This document shows, piece after piece, positions 49,980 through 62,100 of a stretch of 64,000 nucleotides of DNA (its first letter is position 1; each line of letters begins with the position of its first letter). Below the pieces are notes generated by a model. That model saw only the letters and a program-made list of their open reading frames with translations. It made no database searches and was not told where the DNA came from. Made by a program: the position numbers and the translations under genes. Location: positions 22,592,309-22,656,308 of the forward strand of contig CM057228.1 of assembly GCA_029891385.1 (NCBI GenBank). The letters run 5' to 3'. The stretch comes from Erythroxylum novogranatense (Eukaryota; Streptophyta; Magnoliopsida; Malpighiales; Erythroxylaceae).

Positions 49980-52900
49980 CCATCAAGCACTTGGTACATT
50001 GATAGAAGATGTTCAAGGCACATGAGTGGAGACAAGAACCTATTTGCGGAAATTAAACCAAAGAATCAAGGTTATGTCACTTTTGGAGACAACAACAAAG
50101 GTAAAGTCATTGGTATTGGTAAAGTGGGTAAGGAACCTTTGCCTACCATTGACAATGTTTTGCTTGTTGATGGGTTGAAACATAACTTGTTAAGTGTTTC
50201 TCAACTATGTGATATGAATTTTAATGTAGTTTTTGAATCATCACATTGCATAGTTAAGAAGGATGGTCATGTTGCTTTCATTGGTTTGAGACATGGTAAT
50301 ACATACATTGTCGATTTACTTGATGATAGTTCTTTTAATGAAAAGTGTTTGGTGACATTAGAAGAAAATGTATTTTTATGGCATAGAAAATTAGGACATG
50401 CTCCTTTGCCTTTAATTTCTAAACTTTCAAAAAATGACTTTGTAAGAGGTTTGCCTAAAATAAAATTTGTTAAAGATCACTTGTGTGAATCTTGTTTAAA
50501 AGGCAAATATGTTAGAGAATCTTTCAAACCAAAGAAAGAAATTTGCACATCTAGAATTCTTGAACTTGTTCATATGGATTTGATTGGACCATCTAGACAT
50601 GCTAGTCTTAGTGGTAAATTATATGTCCTTGTTATTGTGGATGATTTTTCTAGATTTACTTGGGTGAGATTTCTTGCGAATAAAAGTGATGTCTTTAACG
50701 AATTTACTAAGTGGTGTAGGTTGGTTCAACATGAGAAGAATTTGACAATTGTTGCTATTAGAATCGATCATGGAGGTGAATTTGAGTGTGAACCATTTGA
50801 AAGTCTTTGCGACAAATATGGAATGGAGCACAATTTTTCAACACCAAGAACACCACAACAAAATGGTGTAGTAGAAAGGAAGAATCGCTCTCTTGAAGAA
50901 ATGAGTAAAACTATGTTAAATGAGTACGATCTTCCTAAATCATTTTGGGCGGAAGCAATCAATACCGCGTGCTATGTCATCAATAGGGTGCATTTACGAA
51001 GAGACAAAAATAAGACACCATACGAGCTTTGGAAAGGTAAGAAACTCAATATTTCTTATTTTCATCCTTTTGGTTGTAAAGTTTTTATTCATAATAATGG
51101 AAAGAACAATTTAGGAAAATTTGATTCAAAATCTGATGTTGGTGTGTTTATTGGTTATTCTCAAACTAGTAAGGCTTTTAGAGTTTATAATAATAGGACT
51201 AAGTGTGTTGAAGAAAGTATTCATGTTAAATTCGATGATATGATTTCACCCCCGAGAAAGGTTTGTTTTGATGATGATGCAGGAAATTCAGGAAATAAAG
51301 TTGAAGAAATTGAATCCAAGATTGAGGAATTGAAGTTAGATGAAGAAAATCATGTTCTCAATATTAAAACGTGGGCAAAAGCGAAGAGCCATCCTATGGA
51401 GCAGGTAATTGGTGATTTGAATGATGGTTTAAGAACTAGGAGAAATGTCTATGAGAATATGAGCAATTCAGCCTTCATCTCATTAGTAGAACCCAAGAAT
51501 ATAAAAGAAGCTCTTGAAGATGAGAATTGGCTATTAGCTATGCAAGAAGAGCTTAATCAATTCAAGAGGAATAATGTGTGGGATTTGGTATCTCCACCAA
51601 AGGACAAGACTATTATTAGAGTCGAGTGGGTAAATCGGATCAAATATGATGAGAATGATGAAGCAATTAAGAATAAATAAAGGTTAGTAGCTCAAGGATT
51701 TTATCAAGAAGAAGGACTTGATTATAATGAGACATATGCTCCTGTGGCTCGGTTGGAGGCCATCAGATTATTATGTACTTTTGCGTCTCATAAAAGGATC
51801 AAATTAAATCAAATGGATGTCAAGAGTGCATTTCTCAATGGATATATTCAAGAGGAGTTTATGTCAAATAACCTCCGGGATTTGAAGATCATGAACATCC
51901 GAATTACGTCTACAAACTCAAGAAGGCACTATATGGGTTAAAGCAAGCACCTAGAGCGTGGTATGAAAGGTTAAGTACTTTTCTAACTCAACATGGGTAT
52001 GTTCGTGGTAAGATTGATAATACCTTGTTCATTAAACATGTTGATCAAGATATGCTTATTTGTCAAATATATGTTGATGATATTGTGTTTGGTGCCACTA
52101 ATGAATTTTTGTGCAAAGAATTTAGTAATTTAATGCAAAGTGAATTTGAAATGAGCATGATGGGGGAACTCAAGTTCTTTCTTGGATTGCAAATCAAGCA
52201 ACTCAAAAATGGCATCTTCATTCACCAATCTAAGTATACCAAGGAGCTTCTAAAGAAGTTCAAAATGGAAGGATCCAAAGTGGCAGCAACAACAATGGCA
52301 ACAAATGTGGTCTTGGAGAAACATGAACATGAAGAAGATGTTGATCAAAAAATCTATAGAGGTATGATCGGCTCTCTCCTGTATTTAACAGCTTCTAGAC
52401 CTGATATTATGTTTGCTACGTGTCTTTGTGTTAGATTTCAATCTTGTCCTAAAATCTCTCACTTGAGTGCCTACAAAAGAATTTTTAGATATTTGAGTAG
52501 AATTGTTAATCATGGTTTATGGTATCCTAGTTGTGAATCATTTGACTTATATGCTTTTAGTGATGCTGATCATGGTGGCTGTAGGATAGATAGAAAAAGC
52601 ACTAGTGGTTTATGTCATTTCTTAGGATCATCGTTGATATCTTGGGCTAGTAAAAAGCAAGTTAGTGTAGCTATTTCCACTGCTGAATCTGAATATGTAG
52701 CTGCTGGGAGTGCATGTGCCCAAGTTCTTTGGATTAAACATCAATTGCTTGACTATGGTATAGTGGTTAAAAATATTTCTATTTATTGTGATAATACCAG
52801 TGCAATTTGTTTGAGTAAAAATCCAATTTTGCATAGTAGAACAAAGCATATAGAAATTAGACATCATTTCATCCGTAATCATTGTTTAAAAGGTGACATT

Positions 52901-53023
52901 AGCTTGAAGCATGTATCATCTAGTGACCAATTAGCTGATATCTTTACTAAACCTCTTAAGGAAGATGTGTTTGTGAATATCAAATTGAAACTAGGCATGT
53001 GTGATTTAAATTCTTTTGGTTGA
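49980..53023 (+). pseudogene. SIRE-like pol (protease, integrase, RT, RNase H)
   Basis: Protease catalytic DSG is DRR (IDRRCSRHMSGD, about 50,000), a disabling change. The integrase zinc region has HRKLGH and CESCLKGK, and the core has VHMDLIGP, IDHGGEFE and QQNGVVERKN. Reverse transcriptase begins ENWLLAMQEELNQF. A frameshift and TAA at 51,678-51,680 and another break near 51,890 split it. QIYVDDIVFGATNE is intact at about 52,060-52,101. RNase H has SDADHGGCRIDRKSTSG, AESEYVAAG, HIEIRHHFIRNH and SDQLADIFTKPL, ending at 53,023. It is nearly complete, with four or so lesions. Confidence 0.9.
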
Positions 53024-53840
53024 ATTAGTTTTTGGCTACATTCATTCATAAATCAAATGGTCAATTATGAGGAAAATGTGCAATCACATCTGAAGATTCC
53101 ATCATCATGATTTACATTTGGGATGAAATGTGACTGATTTGGAGTTTTGACATATTCTAGTCGACTAATTGGTATATAAGTCGACTAATTCTGGTAACAA
53201 GTCGACTTATGTGGGTTAATAAGTCGACCTATGATATACACAACATTTGGGAATGAAGGATTTTAAAGATAAGTCGACTTACATGATCGTGTTGATAATA
53301 TACAGAATGTGTTTCATGGGTTGGCGAAGAAAGTTGATGCACAACACCGCATGCTCAAGAAGATTTTTAAGAAGTTAGGTTGTAGGAATGATGATTCTTC
53401 ATCATGATGTGTATTGCTTTTGCCTCGACCAACATTTCTTCTTTTGCTATTTCAAGTGTGTGGTGTTTCTTATGACTTTCTGATATTTGTATTAACTGTT
53501 GGATTGTTATGTTATGTGATAACTTTGCATTTCTTTGTATTTGTTGTTTTGTTTGTGAATAAACTCCCATTGCGACAATTTTTCGTATTAGTTTTTTATT
53601 ATGACAAAAAGGGGGAGTAATATTGGAAATTGATATTTGGTATCCTTTAGTCACAGTCATTTGATTGAGGGGGAGTGTGTTTGAAACTATCTTGATTTCT
53701 ATTTAATTCATTGGTTTATTAATTAAGGGGGAGACATACTAACCATCGAGACAAGGGATTAAAAAACCTTGATCAAGTTTCTTGTTTTTTAATTTCTTTT
53801 CAATTTCTAAATATTTTGTCATTATCAAAAAGGGAGAGGT
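53024..53840 (+). other. 3' non-coding region of the SIRE-like element
   Basis: About 0.8 kb lies between the RNase H stop and the 3' LTR. It holds five AGTCGACT palindromes (53,158-53,285), an open stretch 53,291-53,407 (NVFHGLAKKVDAQHRMLKKI, helix-like), and four purine tracts (AAAAAGGGGGAG about 53,605, GAGGGGGAG about 53,668, AAGGGGGAG about 53,726, AAAAAGGGAGAGG 53,827-53,839). The last abuts the LTR and is the polypurine tract. Confidence 0.75.
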
Positions 53841-54913
53841 TGTTGGACCAATGGTGGTTAACAAATTAAATCCCTTTATGTTTTGATAATAATAAAATAT
53901 ATAGAATTAGTTAAGAAATTATTTCAGGTATTTTGGGATTATTATTGTGCAAATCAAGATGGGCAAGTGATTAATCATTGAGGAATTAAGATGGAAGCTT
54001 CCTTATAAATGCAAGAGACATTAATAATGAAGATTATAGAAGATTTGATTGGATATTACCGTTGAAGCCTACATAAGTCGACTAGTACATCATAAGTCGA
54101 CTTATATATCAAGATCCGAACAACATAAGTCGACTAGAACATCATAAGTCGACTAATACATGAAGATCTGTCAACACAAGTCAACTAATAGTCCATAAGT
54201 CGACTTATCGAAGGACACAAGTCGACTTACACAGCATAAGTCGACTTATAGAAGAGCGGAGATAAAATTTTACGAAAAATGTGGGGACAAGTCGACTTAT
54301 GAGTACAGCGAACTGATTCTGACAAAGTCATTAGCCACAAATGGAAAGGAGAACATCAAGGAACGGTCATATCAATTATGAAACGGCTAGAATATGTTCC
54401 AATAGCTATTTTCTTCTAAATATAAGAGTGGATGATCAAAGGAGAAGGGTTGAAGTTCTACAAGTGAAAATACTCTTCTATTGCTCCAAAATTGCTCATT
54501 ATTGTTCTTATCTTGTTACACAATTGTATTGAGCACTTGTTCTTTCATTTATATCTCATTTCTCTTACATTTGAGTGACGAGTGAAAAGGTCACTTGTGA
54601 GGTAGGATTTGTCCCGGAAAACAAATCGGTTGTAAAGGTAGCTTGAGCCGAAAATTAAATGGTATTGTAAAAAGTTCACACTGAACTACAAAGTGTGCAA
54701 TAAAAGTGGTTTGCAAAATCCTAAGTGGGAGCTTAGGTAGAGGACGTAGGTCTTAGCACCAAACCTCTATAAAAACAGTGTTTGCTCTTCTTCTCTACTC
54801 TTTACATTTAGATTTGATTAAATTGTTTTTGTGTGAATTAACTTCTGATTTTATTGTAGAAAATTACAAAAAACTTAAAGATCTATTCAACCCCCCCTTC
54901 TAGATCGCTTACA
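53841..54913 (+). repeat. 3' LTR of SIRE-like element, full length (1,073 bp)
   Basis: It starts TGTTGGACCAATGG and ends GATCGCTTACA. It contains nine AAGTCGACTT-like words between about 54,074 and 54,302. Confidence 0.9.
54072..54305. repeat. Cluster of AAGTCGACTT palindromes in the 3' LTR
   Basis: Nine copies (one mutated to AAGTCAACTA) appear in about 230 bp, typically as ATAAGTCGACTTAT or ATAAGTCGACTAG with irregular 16-30 bp spacing. Five more lie at 53,158-53,285. Confidence 0.9.
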
Positions 54914-55559
54914 TATTCAGTTAACACATGAAATGCTTCGACAACTAATCCGTGATACAACTGCTACAGGAATTTAGTTGAAATTAGAGTCCCTTTACAT
55001 GATAAAAAGTCTGGCCAACAAACTTTGTCTCAAAGAACGTCTCTTTACGCTCAAGATGTTTGAAGGTAAACCGGTCTCATCTCATCTTGATGAATTTAAT
55101 TCCATTATTGTTGATTTGGAGAATCTTGATGTTAAAACTGATGATGAGTATCAAGCAGTGTTTTTTGTTATTTCACTACCTTATTCATATAAGCACTTTA
55201 AAGAAATCATGCTTTACGGTAACTATGAAAGTCTCTCTTTAGAAGAAGTAAATCTACTTTGTCGTATAAAGAAAAGTTTGATGCTTCCATTGAGAAGGAG
55301 GCTGAGGGTTTAACAATTAAAAGTAGAAATTTTAAGAAGAAAGAGAGTAGTAAGAGCCACAAGAAGTCTAAATCAAATTCTAGAGGAAAAGATGCCAATA
55401 TTACATGTAAATATTGCAAGAAACTCAGACACAAGGTCTCGAACTATTAAAAATTGAAAAATAAACTCAAAAAAGAAGTTGAAAATAAGGGTAATCAATT
55501 TGATTCTACCCCTACTGTGGTGGATTATAATTCAGGAAGTGATGTTTATTTGGCTGTTC

Positions 55560-58500
55560 AAGGTGAACAACGATGCAAAGATTAATAGATCCTAGACTCT
55601 GGTTGTACTTTTCATATATGTCCTCACATGGATTGTTTTGCCACCTATGAAACTACTAAGGGTGTTATCCTTATAGATAATAATGCACAGAGTGATGTGG
55701 TAGGGAAAGGTACAATTAATATTAAAACTCATGATGATGTTGTTAAATTCCTCATTAATGTTCATCACGTTCCTGATTTGAAACACAACCTTATTTCACT
55801 TGGTACATTTGAGTCTCTTGGGTGTAGGTACTCCTTTGAAGGTGGAATCATGAAGGTGTCTTGAGGTAATCTTGTAATCTTTAAAGGGAAAAGACATGGT
55901 AATCTTTATGTGTCGCAGGGCTCTACTATTATTGATACTGCTGATGTTGTCTCATCCAAGTCTCATCGAGATGCCACTAAGTTGTTGCATTATCGCCTCA
56001 GCCATAGAGGTGAGAAAGGTATGCAAATCTTGTACAAGAGGGGTCTGTTGAGCCAGAGTTTAGGTAACATGGAGTTCTGTGAACATTGTTTCTTCGATAA
56101 ATAGACTAGAGTGAGTTTCTCTTCCTCGGGATTCACAGGACCAAAGGTACTCTAGTTTATATTCATTCTGATCTATGGAGTCCCTCTTGCGTTACTTCTT
56201 AAGGCAGTAGAAGATATATGTTGATCATTATCAATGATTTCTCCTGTAAGGTTTGGATGTTTTTCCTAAAGAAGAAGAATGTAGTTCTTCCCAATTTTAA
56301 AGAGTGGAAAACCCTGATCAAAAACCAGACAAGTAAGAAAATTAAACGGTTAAGAACTGCCAACATCTTGAGTTTTGTGAAGATGCTTTTGACAACCTAT
56401 GTAAGAAGGAAGGCATCACTAACACCACACTTTGGTTGGTAAGCCTCAACCAAATGAAGTTGTTGAGCGTATGAACATGACTTTATTGGAGAAAGTTCGA
56501 TGCATGTTTTCTTATTCTAAGTTGGGATGTGAGTTTTGGGCTGAGGTAGCTACTACTACATGCTATCTTGTCAATTGTTCTCCACATCGTTCTCTCGAAA
56601 AAAAAACCCCATAAGAATTTTGGTCAAATAACCCTGTTGATTGCTATAATTCGTGCTTTTGGGTGTCTTCTTTATGTTCATGTTAATGAGGGTAAATTAG
56701 AGCCCTTTGTTGATAAATATGTCTTCTTAGGTTACGGGGAAGGGGTTAAAGACTATCGTGTTTATTGTCCTGACCCTAAATATCGTAAGATTTATCATAG
56801 TCATGAAGTAGCCTCTCATGAAGATGCTATATTTTCTACTGGGCAAGATCCTGTGTTATATTCTCCTTAACCAGATGATCAGGGTAGTATAAAGGAGAAG
56901 GTAGAGTTTGTCATCCCTACTACTCCCCCTAAGGAGACAGTCCCACTTACTTCTGAGTCTCAAGAAACTCAGACCGATGCCATTGTAAAAGTTAATCCAC
57001 CACCAATGCAACCTAATTATGTGTTGGCCCGAGATCATTCTAGGAGACAGACCCAGTTGCCAGTGAGATTGCAAGACTATGATTATGATCTCTTTGCTTA
57101 TGCTTTAGTTGCTACACAAGTAGTTGACACTTATTCTAAACCAAAGAATTATTCTAAGGCTATTTCTAGTGCAGATGCTAGGAATTGGCATGGTGCTATG
57201 TAGCAAGAAATTGAAAGTCTTCATAAGAACGAAACTTGGGAATTAGTGAAGCTTCCTAAAGGTAAGCATGCTAGTAGTTGCAAGTGGATTTACAAGTTCA
57301 AAGAAGACATCTTTGATGTTGAAAGCAAGAGATATAAGGCTATATTTGTTGTACGTGGTTTTGATCAATGTGAAGCATGTTATTAGTTGCAAGTGGGTCT
57401 CCTATTTTCTTCATACCTCTAGTCGTGTACTATTATCTCTTATTACTCTTCATGACTTAGAGCTTAAGCAAATAGATGTGAAAACTGCATTCCTGCATGG
57501 TAATCTTGAAAAAGAAATTTACATCCATCAACCCAAGGGTTTTGTGGTTTAAAAAAAGGAGGATCATGTTTGTCATTTGAAGAGATCTTTGTATGGTCTC
57601 AAGCAATCTACGAGATAGTGGTATAAGAGATTTGACTCTTATAATTAGGCAAGGCTACTCTAAAAGTAGCTATGATAATTGTGTGAATTTTCAAAAATTC
57701 TCTACTGGTTCCTTCTTCTATCTTTTACTTTATATTGATGGCATGTTGATTGTGACACCTAGTAAGGCTCTTGTTGATAGGTTAAAGGCCCAGCTTAACA
57801 GTGAATTTGATATGAAAGACTTGGATGCTACTAAGAAGATTCTTAGGATGGAGATTATTTGGAATCGTCAAGCATGTAATTTATGCTCTCTTAAAAAAAT
57901 ATATTCAGAAGATGCTTGACAAGTTCAATTTAGCTCACCGTAAGCCCATTAATACTTTATTGGCAACACAATTTAAATTATCTGTTGAACAAGGCCCATC
58001 TACTAATGAATTTAAGGAACGTATGTCTCTCATTTCTTACTTCAGTGTTGTTGATTGTTTAATGTATGCTATAGTATATACCAAGTCAGATTTGGCCTAT
58101 GCTGTTAGTATTGTATCTAGGAACATGTATAATCCTAGTAAGGAGCACTGGGATGTGTGAAGTGGATTCTTCACTACTTGAAGGGTTCTAGTGAGCTTGG
58201 TTTGGTCTTTGACAAAAATTGTTTTGATCCCGGTGGTGTAGTTGACTATGTTGATGCTGACTATGGTGGTGACTAAGGTCACTTCCATTATATGTTTTTG
58301 TTCTTTATGGTTCAACTATCAGTTGGTATTCTTCTCTGCAATCCATTGCAATATTATCGACCACTGAAACAAAGTATATTGCTATTAATGAAGGAGTGAA
58401 AGAAGCCATTTGGCTCTAAGGTTTGGTGAAAGAGTTTGTTCTACAACAAGATGTCCTTGTTGTCTTCTATGATAGTCAAAGTGTCGTGCACCTTATGAGA

Positions 58501-58670
58501 AATAGTCTCACTTTAAGACTAAACATATTGATATTTGACGTCGCTTCGTTTGAGATACAGTTAAAGTAGGTAAAGTTATTGTTGAGAAGGTTCACACTGT
58601 TGAGAACCCTACTAACGTGTTAACCAAGCCACTACCTATTGTTAAGTTGAAGCACTACTTGAATTAGCCG
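55560..58670 (+). pseudogene. Outer element pol remnant
   Basis: Protease site ILDSGCTFHICPHMD is preserved (about 55,588). Pre-integrase LLHYRLSHRGEKGM and CEHC are at about 55,980-56,100, and integrase IINDFSCKVWMFF and PQPNEVVERMN at 56,224-56,480. Reverse transcriptase has KNETWELVKLPKGKH, KQIDVKTAFLHGNLEKEIY and YIDGMLIV (YVDD changed to YIDG, catalytic Asp lost; about 57,733). RNase H has VVDYVDADYGGD followed by a stop, STTETKYIAI and NPTNVLTKPLP. Stops and frameshifts occur throughout. Confidence 0.85.
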
Positions 58671-58750
58671 GTATTCTTGATACTTAAGTGCTTGTCAGGG
58701 CTTACGAAGAAGAAAGTATCTTTTTTCGGTCTTGTATGAAGGTGGAAATA

Positions 58751-59111
58751 TGTTGAAATAATGACTAACTCTTCAAGACTTCTACTCTATGTAGATTCCT
58801 ACTTTGTGTAAGTTTTCTTTCCTTATTTGACATTATTTCAAATTGTTACTATGTATAATATTCCTACCCTAGGGTTATACTACTATATAAATACCTCTTG
58901 GGATCTATTAAAACATCATATTGGTGTACTCTTTATTAGTCATGGAGTTAAAATACTTGTAATTTTTCTTCTTGACATAGTGCATATTTTATGACTCTCT
59001 TCGTCCCGCAAGTTACACTTGGGTTTCTCACGTAAAATTCTTTGTATGCTTCTAATATTTTTTCTTATTTACTTGGTTGATTTCATTGCTTCCGTGACTA
59101 CTATCACAACA
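58751..59111 (+). repeat. 3' LTR of outer copia element
   Basis: It starts TGTTGAAATAATGACT and ends TATCACAACA. It is preceded by the purine stretch GAAGGTGGAAA and differs from the 5' LTR by scattered substitutions and small deletions, in keeping with an older insertion. Confidence 0.9.
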
Positions 59112-59116
59112 AAAAG

Positions 59117-62100
59117 AGATAATGATTTCCACTCCAATAAAAATCCAAATAAAAGCCTAATTGCTCTAAATCTGAACACATCTTTTTCTCTATGTATTGT
59201 CGTTGTCAAGCTAATTGGATAACAGAGATGATCAAGTCAACTATAATTAGTCTCAAAAAAGCTTAATTGGTTTCAATTTATGCACGTAGTTGTCTTTAAG
59301 TACTATAATTACTTCATAATGGTGTTGCTAGGTGAATTAGGCACAAAGATGGGCAAGTCAACGGCCCTAAACCATCAACTATAGGTTTGACTATGCTATG
59401 GGAACTGGATTACAATAGCATGCAAGCGACTGTATGACACAGTAATATTAAGCCTATTTGAAATCTTACTTTATGAGGGATACAACATCTATTATTAATA
59501 AATTTTATATATTATAAGAGATCCATAAATGATTTTATTTTTAATAGGAAAAAAACGAAAATTAAACTGTAAAACGGAATGAAATGAGTAACTCTTTCTT
59601 ATTCTAATAAAGGCAATGCTGTGATAGTTAGCTAGGTCATGCCGAGGTATCCATGAAAATGGCTTCTTGCAAGAACACGTAAGATGGCTTTCTTGAAGCG
59701 ACATTTAATCAAAATACGATAACATTTCAAATACTCGAATATGATGAGAAAGGAAAGGTACACTTCCCCAAGAGTTCCAAGAATTTCCTCAAGTAATTGT
59801 TGAGGACATGTTATAACTTACCCAAGAGCTCAAAGATCAGCAATAGTTGAGTCACGAGTGTTTGTTGAGATACGCAAGTCGTCAGCTTCAAGGACCCTAT
59901 AAAATATTTAGACAAAGTGTCTACCGTTAATTTTAATTCTGCTGACTATTTGTTCCGATATTAACTCTTGCATATCTCCCATTGCTAGAATTCCCGTATA
60001 CCCCTTCTTGTATTAATTCTTCTTCTTTCTTTTTTTCTGCAGAAACTAAGAATTCTTTGATTAGACTAGTACGGTTCCTTAGCTGTTAAGCGGTCTTTTT
60101 ACAGAACCTGCACGTTATATCTATTTCATGTGCACGTTCTCATAGTTATTGATAATCGACTCGATGCTATGATTAACAAGTTGTTTATATAACAAATTAA
60201 CCTACGGGGCTTACCCTACAGAAGGTGGTACCATTAGCTTATAGATATTAGACTCCACCATAATCAAAGGTGTAAGATTCCAGTCCAAAGGGGTTTCAAA
60301 TAAAGGATTTCACATACGACTTAGATCCAAAAGAAGGGGAGAAATGGGCAGTTCAAAGGATACAGATAAGAAGCTACATTCAACTTGATGAAAAAGCATA
60401 TTTTTATCTTAAAAGTTTTAGAATGGTCACGGGCTCACTTCATATGGACATTATTTAAGGATCCCTGATGAGTTGACTAAGGATAGAGTTATTAGATATA
60501 AATGAAGTCAGTAAATGATTCAACACTCAAACCCCACACTCGAAGTATACCTAGATAGGCCACCACTATAGGGTCATTAATTAAAATTAGCCACAAAAGT
60601 GAAAAGGAGATAGTGGTCCTCGTTCATCTTTTTGGCTGCACATCACTATCGAAAGCTAACTTGTGAGCAACAGGCATATACGTCGCTTGATGAGTCTTGA
60701 TGAATTATAGATGGGTTGAAATTTTTATAAGATGAACAGTTTCTTGGAAGATTTTCCACGAGAGGGTAGGTTCTTTTTCTTATAACTAAATATAAGATCC
60801 AATTCCAAACTTTCCTTTGGAATCTAATGTCGAAATAAGTGAGCTCAGCATTGGTTTACAATGAGATCTTAACTGGACCTTATCTGGGTATCAAAAGTTA
60901 TGGTTCCCAGCCATACAGCTTCCCAGATGAGTTGGCAAGTTGATAAACTAGGGTTTTCTGAGGGTGATATTTTGTCTTGTTGCGATATTGATGGTTACGG
61001 AGCAGAAGTTTGTGTGATTTTCTAGAGATTCAAAATCGATCTTAATATGACAAGCGAAGGGAAGGCCACTTCGTACACTGTCCCCTTCAAATGCACATGC
61101 GCTCCCGGCTTTGTAGCAACTAGCCAGAATTTAATGGGAATTGTCATGATTGACAAGGCAAAATGTTTGGGAATCAGAAACGTATGATCGCACACATCTT
61201 TGAATTGGGTAGTTTTTATGTTTTCCCCACTAATTTTCTTTCCATTGGATTCATTATGAAAAATATGACTCTTAAGTTCCATGGATGTTACCAGAATTTG
61301 TAATGTGAATAACTCTCTTTGTCCTCGTGATAAATTATGCATTATATATTTGATATTTTATTAGTATTAAGATTAATATAGAGATATTTTATATTCACAA
61401 TATATAATTTTTTAAATATAATTATATTAAACTATTTCAACTTTCTATATAAATATAATTACTTACCATGGATTCTTTCTCTTTCCATTATATCTATAGA
61501 ATATTGTACTTGCTAACCTTTAAATTTTTTAAATAATATTAATAAACTGTTATAAATAAAATGAAATAAAGTAGATATAATAAATATTATTTAATTATAT
61601 TGAGTTACTTTAAAGGAAATATAAATTATTTGTAAAATAAAATAGTGAAAACACAAAGTTTAATTCTAGTTATACTTTTCGTTTTAACTTAATTATTGTA
61701 TTTCTTAGTTTTATATTCACATCCAATTATTATGAACGTTCATATTTATTTTAGTTGTTTTAATCAAGTTTAAGAAATATACTATATGGATATTGTTTAT
61801 ATTGTATTTAACATTTTCATGACCATTTTTTGACATTTTATTGTTAAAACTTGCTTTTCATTTTGCATTTCCTTTTAATTTGTCTTTTTCCAAGCAACCT
61901 TGATCACAGTCAAAAATCACAATTATATGGCAGAAAACAGCAACCCATCAAACAAAAAACATGCCCAGTTTGAGTTGCTCATTTAGATAAAGAAGATGAA
62001 CAAAACACGCCTCACTCAATACTCTACCCGAAAGTAGAAGTTAAACGAAGAGAATTAAAAAAATACATCAAAACGAAGGGAACTAAAAGAACACATCAAA

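Larger units (their letters stand above)
47776..54913 (+). mobile_element. SIRE/Maximus-like copia element nested in the outer gag
   Basis: LTRs are 47,776-48,241 (internally deleted) and 53,841-54,913; flanks TATTT and TATTC differ by one base. The primer-binding site TGGTATCAGAGC is at 48,244-48,255. A long gag with zinc knuckle and coiled coil, then protease, integrase, RT and RNase H follow, with about 0.8 kb of non-coding 3' sequence before the 3' LTR. Lineage is judged from the gag start (NNRPPLFNGSNYSSWK), long gag and extended 3' region. It is much better preserved than its host, so it is younger. Confidence 0.9.
47583..55449 (+). pseudogene. Outer element gag, split and broken
   Basis: It opens with MSFSTKFDIDKFDKKINFTI, then WKVQMQVVLTQHGLKKAFFG, a Tnt1-type gag start, and has an in-frame stop at 47,739-47,741. 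The reading KALSII continues across the insertion into QLTHEMLRQL at 54,914. It then runs through FEGKPVSSHLDEFNSIIVDL to a zinc-knuckle-like CKYCKKLRHKVSNY (about 55,406-55,447) whose last Cys position is Tyr. The SIRE-like element occupies 47,776-54,913. Confidence 0.85.
47148..59111 (+). mobile_element. Tnt1/Tork-like copia element, split by a SIRE-like insertion
   Basis: LTRs are 47,148-47,534 and 58,751-59,111; target duplication AAAAG lies on both sides (47143-47147 and 59112-59116). The gag gene is interrupted at 47,775/54,914 by the 7.1-kb SIRE-like element. Without it the element is about 4.8 kb with copia order gag, protease, integrase, RT, RNase H. Many stops and frameshifts make it inactive. 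Confidence 0.92.

Noticed and set aside
61022..61342. 106-residue open frame on the minus strand, and CTCAPGF-like plus-strand reading near 61,085-61,115
   Set aside because: No consistent domain, no neighbouring exons and stops close by; a short Cys-rich stretch alone is not evidence of a receptor-like gene.
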